Shown piece after piece: positions 63,246 to 64,000 of a stretch of DNA of 64,000 nt. The stretch comes from Micropterix aruncella (taxonomy: Eukaryota; Arthropoda; Insecta; Lepidoptera; Micropterigidae), in contig OX155951.1 in the NCBI GenBank assembly GCA_944548615.1, positions 25,704,445 to 25,768,444 of the forward strand. Reading direction: 5' to 3'. Each line of letters begins with the position of its first letter. Positions within the stretch are counted from its first letter, which is position 1. The notes under the pieces were generated by a model, which was given only the letters and a program-made list of their open reading frames with translations, ran no database searches and had not been told where the DNA came from. The position numbers and the translations under genes were made by a program.

Positions 63246-63374
63246 CTAGTGGTTGTTCATGCGGAGGTTTAGTTTAATCATGGTTTCCCCTAAATAGAAT
63301 GCCTCACAAAATCTGCATTGTAGGTGGTAAATGCAGTTTTGCGAAGCGCAATTTGCATGAACTCCGAGGTCATC
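63246..63374 (-). pseudogene. Penelope-like GIY-YIG endonuclease fragment
   Basis: The minus frame encodes NCIYHLQCRFCEAFYLGETM followed by an R-x-x-N-N-H end, then a stop. C-x2-C with the YLGET block is the signature of the GIY-YIG nuclease at the C-terminus of Penelope-like retroelements. The RT part is absent and the frame upstream is low-complexity, so it is a small relic. Confidence 0.7.
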
Positions 63375-63600
63375 ATTTATATAAAGTAAAAACTCTTGCA
63401 ATAAAAAATCTCCTAATATCCAAAACCATTTTTTTTTCAGGAATAAAATCGAAATATAGATTTTTTTGTTCTCTATTAATAAGGAATCATATGAAAACAG
63501 CATATGGTGTATATGTTTATATTATCGTTAGGGATCGATATTCATGCCAAACCAGCTGTAGGTATCGCTATTAAATTAGTAAAATATGCATTTTCCAGTT
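63375..63600. other. AT-rich DNA, no gene
   Basis: No supported feature. Confidence 0.4.
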
Positions 63601-64000
63601 GGCCGCCCTCCGTCCGGGGCGCGTTTCTTTAAAAAAAGCGCTATCCTTTTACCCACAAACTGAATGGGCCCGCTCTCGTATAAATTGTTAATTTATATGT
63701 CGTGGATAAATTAAACACACAAATGATATCTATAATTTTTAAATGCGTTGAATTTTAATGATCCGAATAAGCTGCGCTAACGAGCGTCACTCGCTCGCTC
63801 CTATTAATGTCGCCGTAAATTACAAACTAATTTTCGGTAATGCCGTATTAGCTGGGAACGCAGCGCGCCGAATAAAATTAATTAAATATCGGCATTTTAT
63901 CGCTCGCTATACAAACATTGCATCGATTTATTGGAGTAATCAAAACGCTGACCCGGCAAAAATACTATACCATTATCATATGAACATTCGAAAACAATAA
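63601..64000. other. Unique GC-balanced island at the window end
   Basis: Contains CG-rich words and many TTAAT/ATTAAT sites and has no relatives in the window. The 80-codon open frame running off the end (63758-64000) has no recognisable domain. It may be regulatory DNA. Confidence 0.35.

Overview
The window looks like nuclear DNA of an insect, most likely a moth or butterfly. It is AT-rich and gene-poor, and it carries many insect-type transposons. The word TAGGTACCTA recurs, as do inverted-repeat elements ending in AACCGACTTC, tRNA-headed SINEs and jockey/R1-like LINEs, all of which are common in Lepidoptera. This is an inference from sequence style; no host marker gene fixes the species. 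Two runs of 200 N (13550-13749, 61750-61949) are assembly gaps.

Layout. 0-6.5 kb: a possible solo LTR, a 5'-truncated LINE with a perfect target-site duplication (806-2895), then the minus-strand C-terminal exon of CLPB, a mitochondrial AAA+ disaggregase (5358-6456). 6.5-13.5 kb: old repeats, including a hAT relic that holds a LINE 3' fragment. 13.9 kb: a plus-strand first coding exon (13890-14055) with an eh1-like repressor motif and a clean splice donor, probably the start of a developmental transcription factor. From 14 to 38 kb I find no further exon of it. That stretch holds MITEs, two SINEs, decayed LINEs and a mariner relic, spaced by unique islands of moderate GC that could be intronic regulatory DNA.

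38.4-61.4 kb is the most interesting part. Two terminal sequences in inverted orientation, both starting CACGGA, bracket 23,028 bp. Between them are two minus-strand genes separated by 35 bp. One is an intact 809-codon transposase of the TNP2/CACTA (CMC) type with two N-terminal C2H2 fingers (41114-43543). The other is a SAMD3-like gene of nine exons, which I assembled from splice signals and reading phase (43579-52611). It gives an uninterrupted 503-residue protein with an N-terminal SAM-like domain and includes one GC-AG intron. Long arrays of short tandem repeats lie inside both ends (about 200 bp x 6 on the left, 92 bp x 13 on the right). The plan recalls plant En/Spm: a TNP2-type transposase, an accessory protein and repetitive subterminal regions. 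Whether the unit is still mobile, domesticated or a composite cannot be decided here.

The introns and right half of this unit are full of later insertions: (TA)n tracts of 130-380 bp, a 769-bp MITE sitting in a (TA)n tract, AACCGACTTC elements, a duplicated RT relic and a nearly perfect 1.7-kb palindrome. After 61.4 kb come a mariner-type relic, another (TA)n tract, a Penelope-like GIY-YIG fragment and a final unique island.
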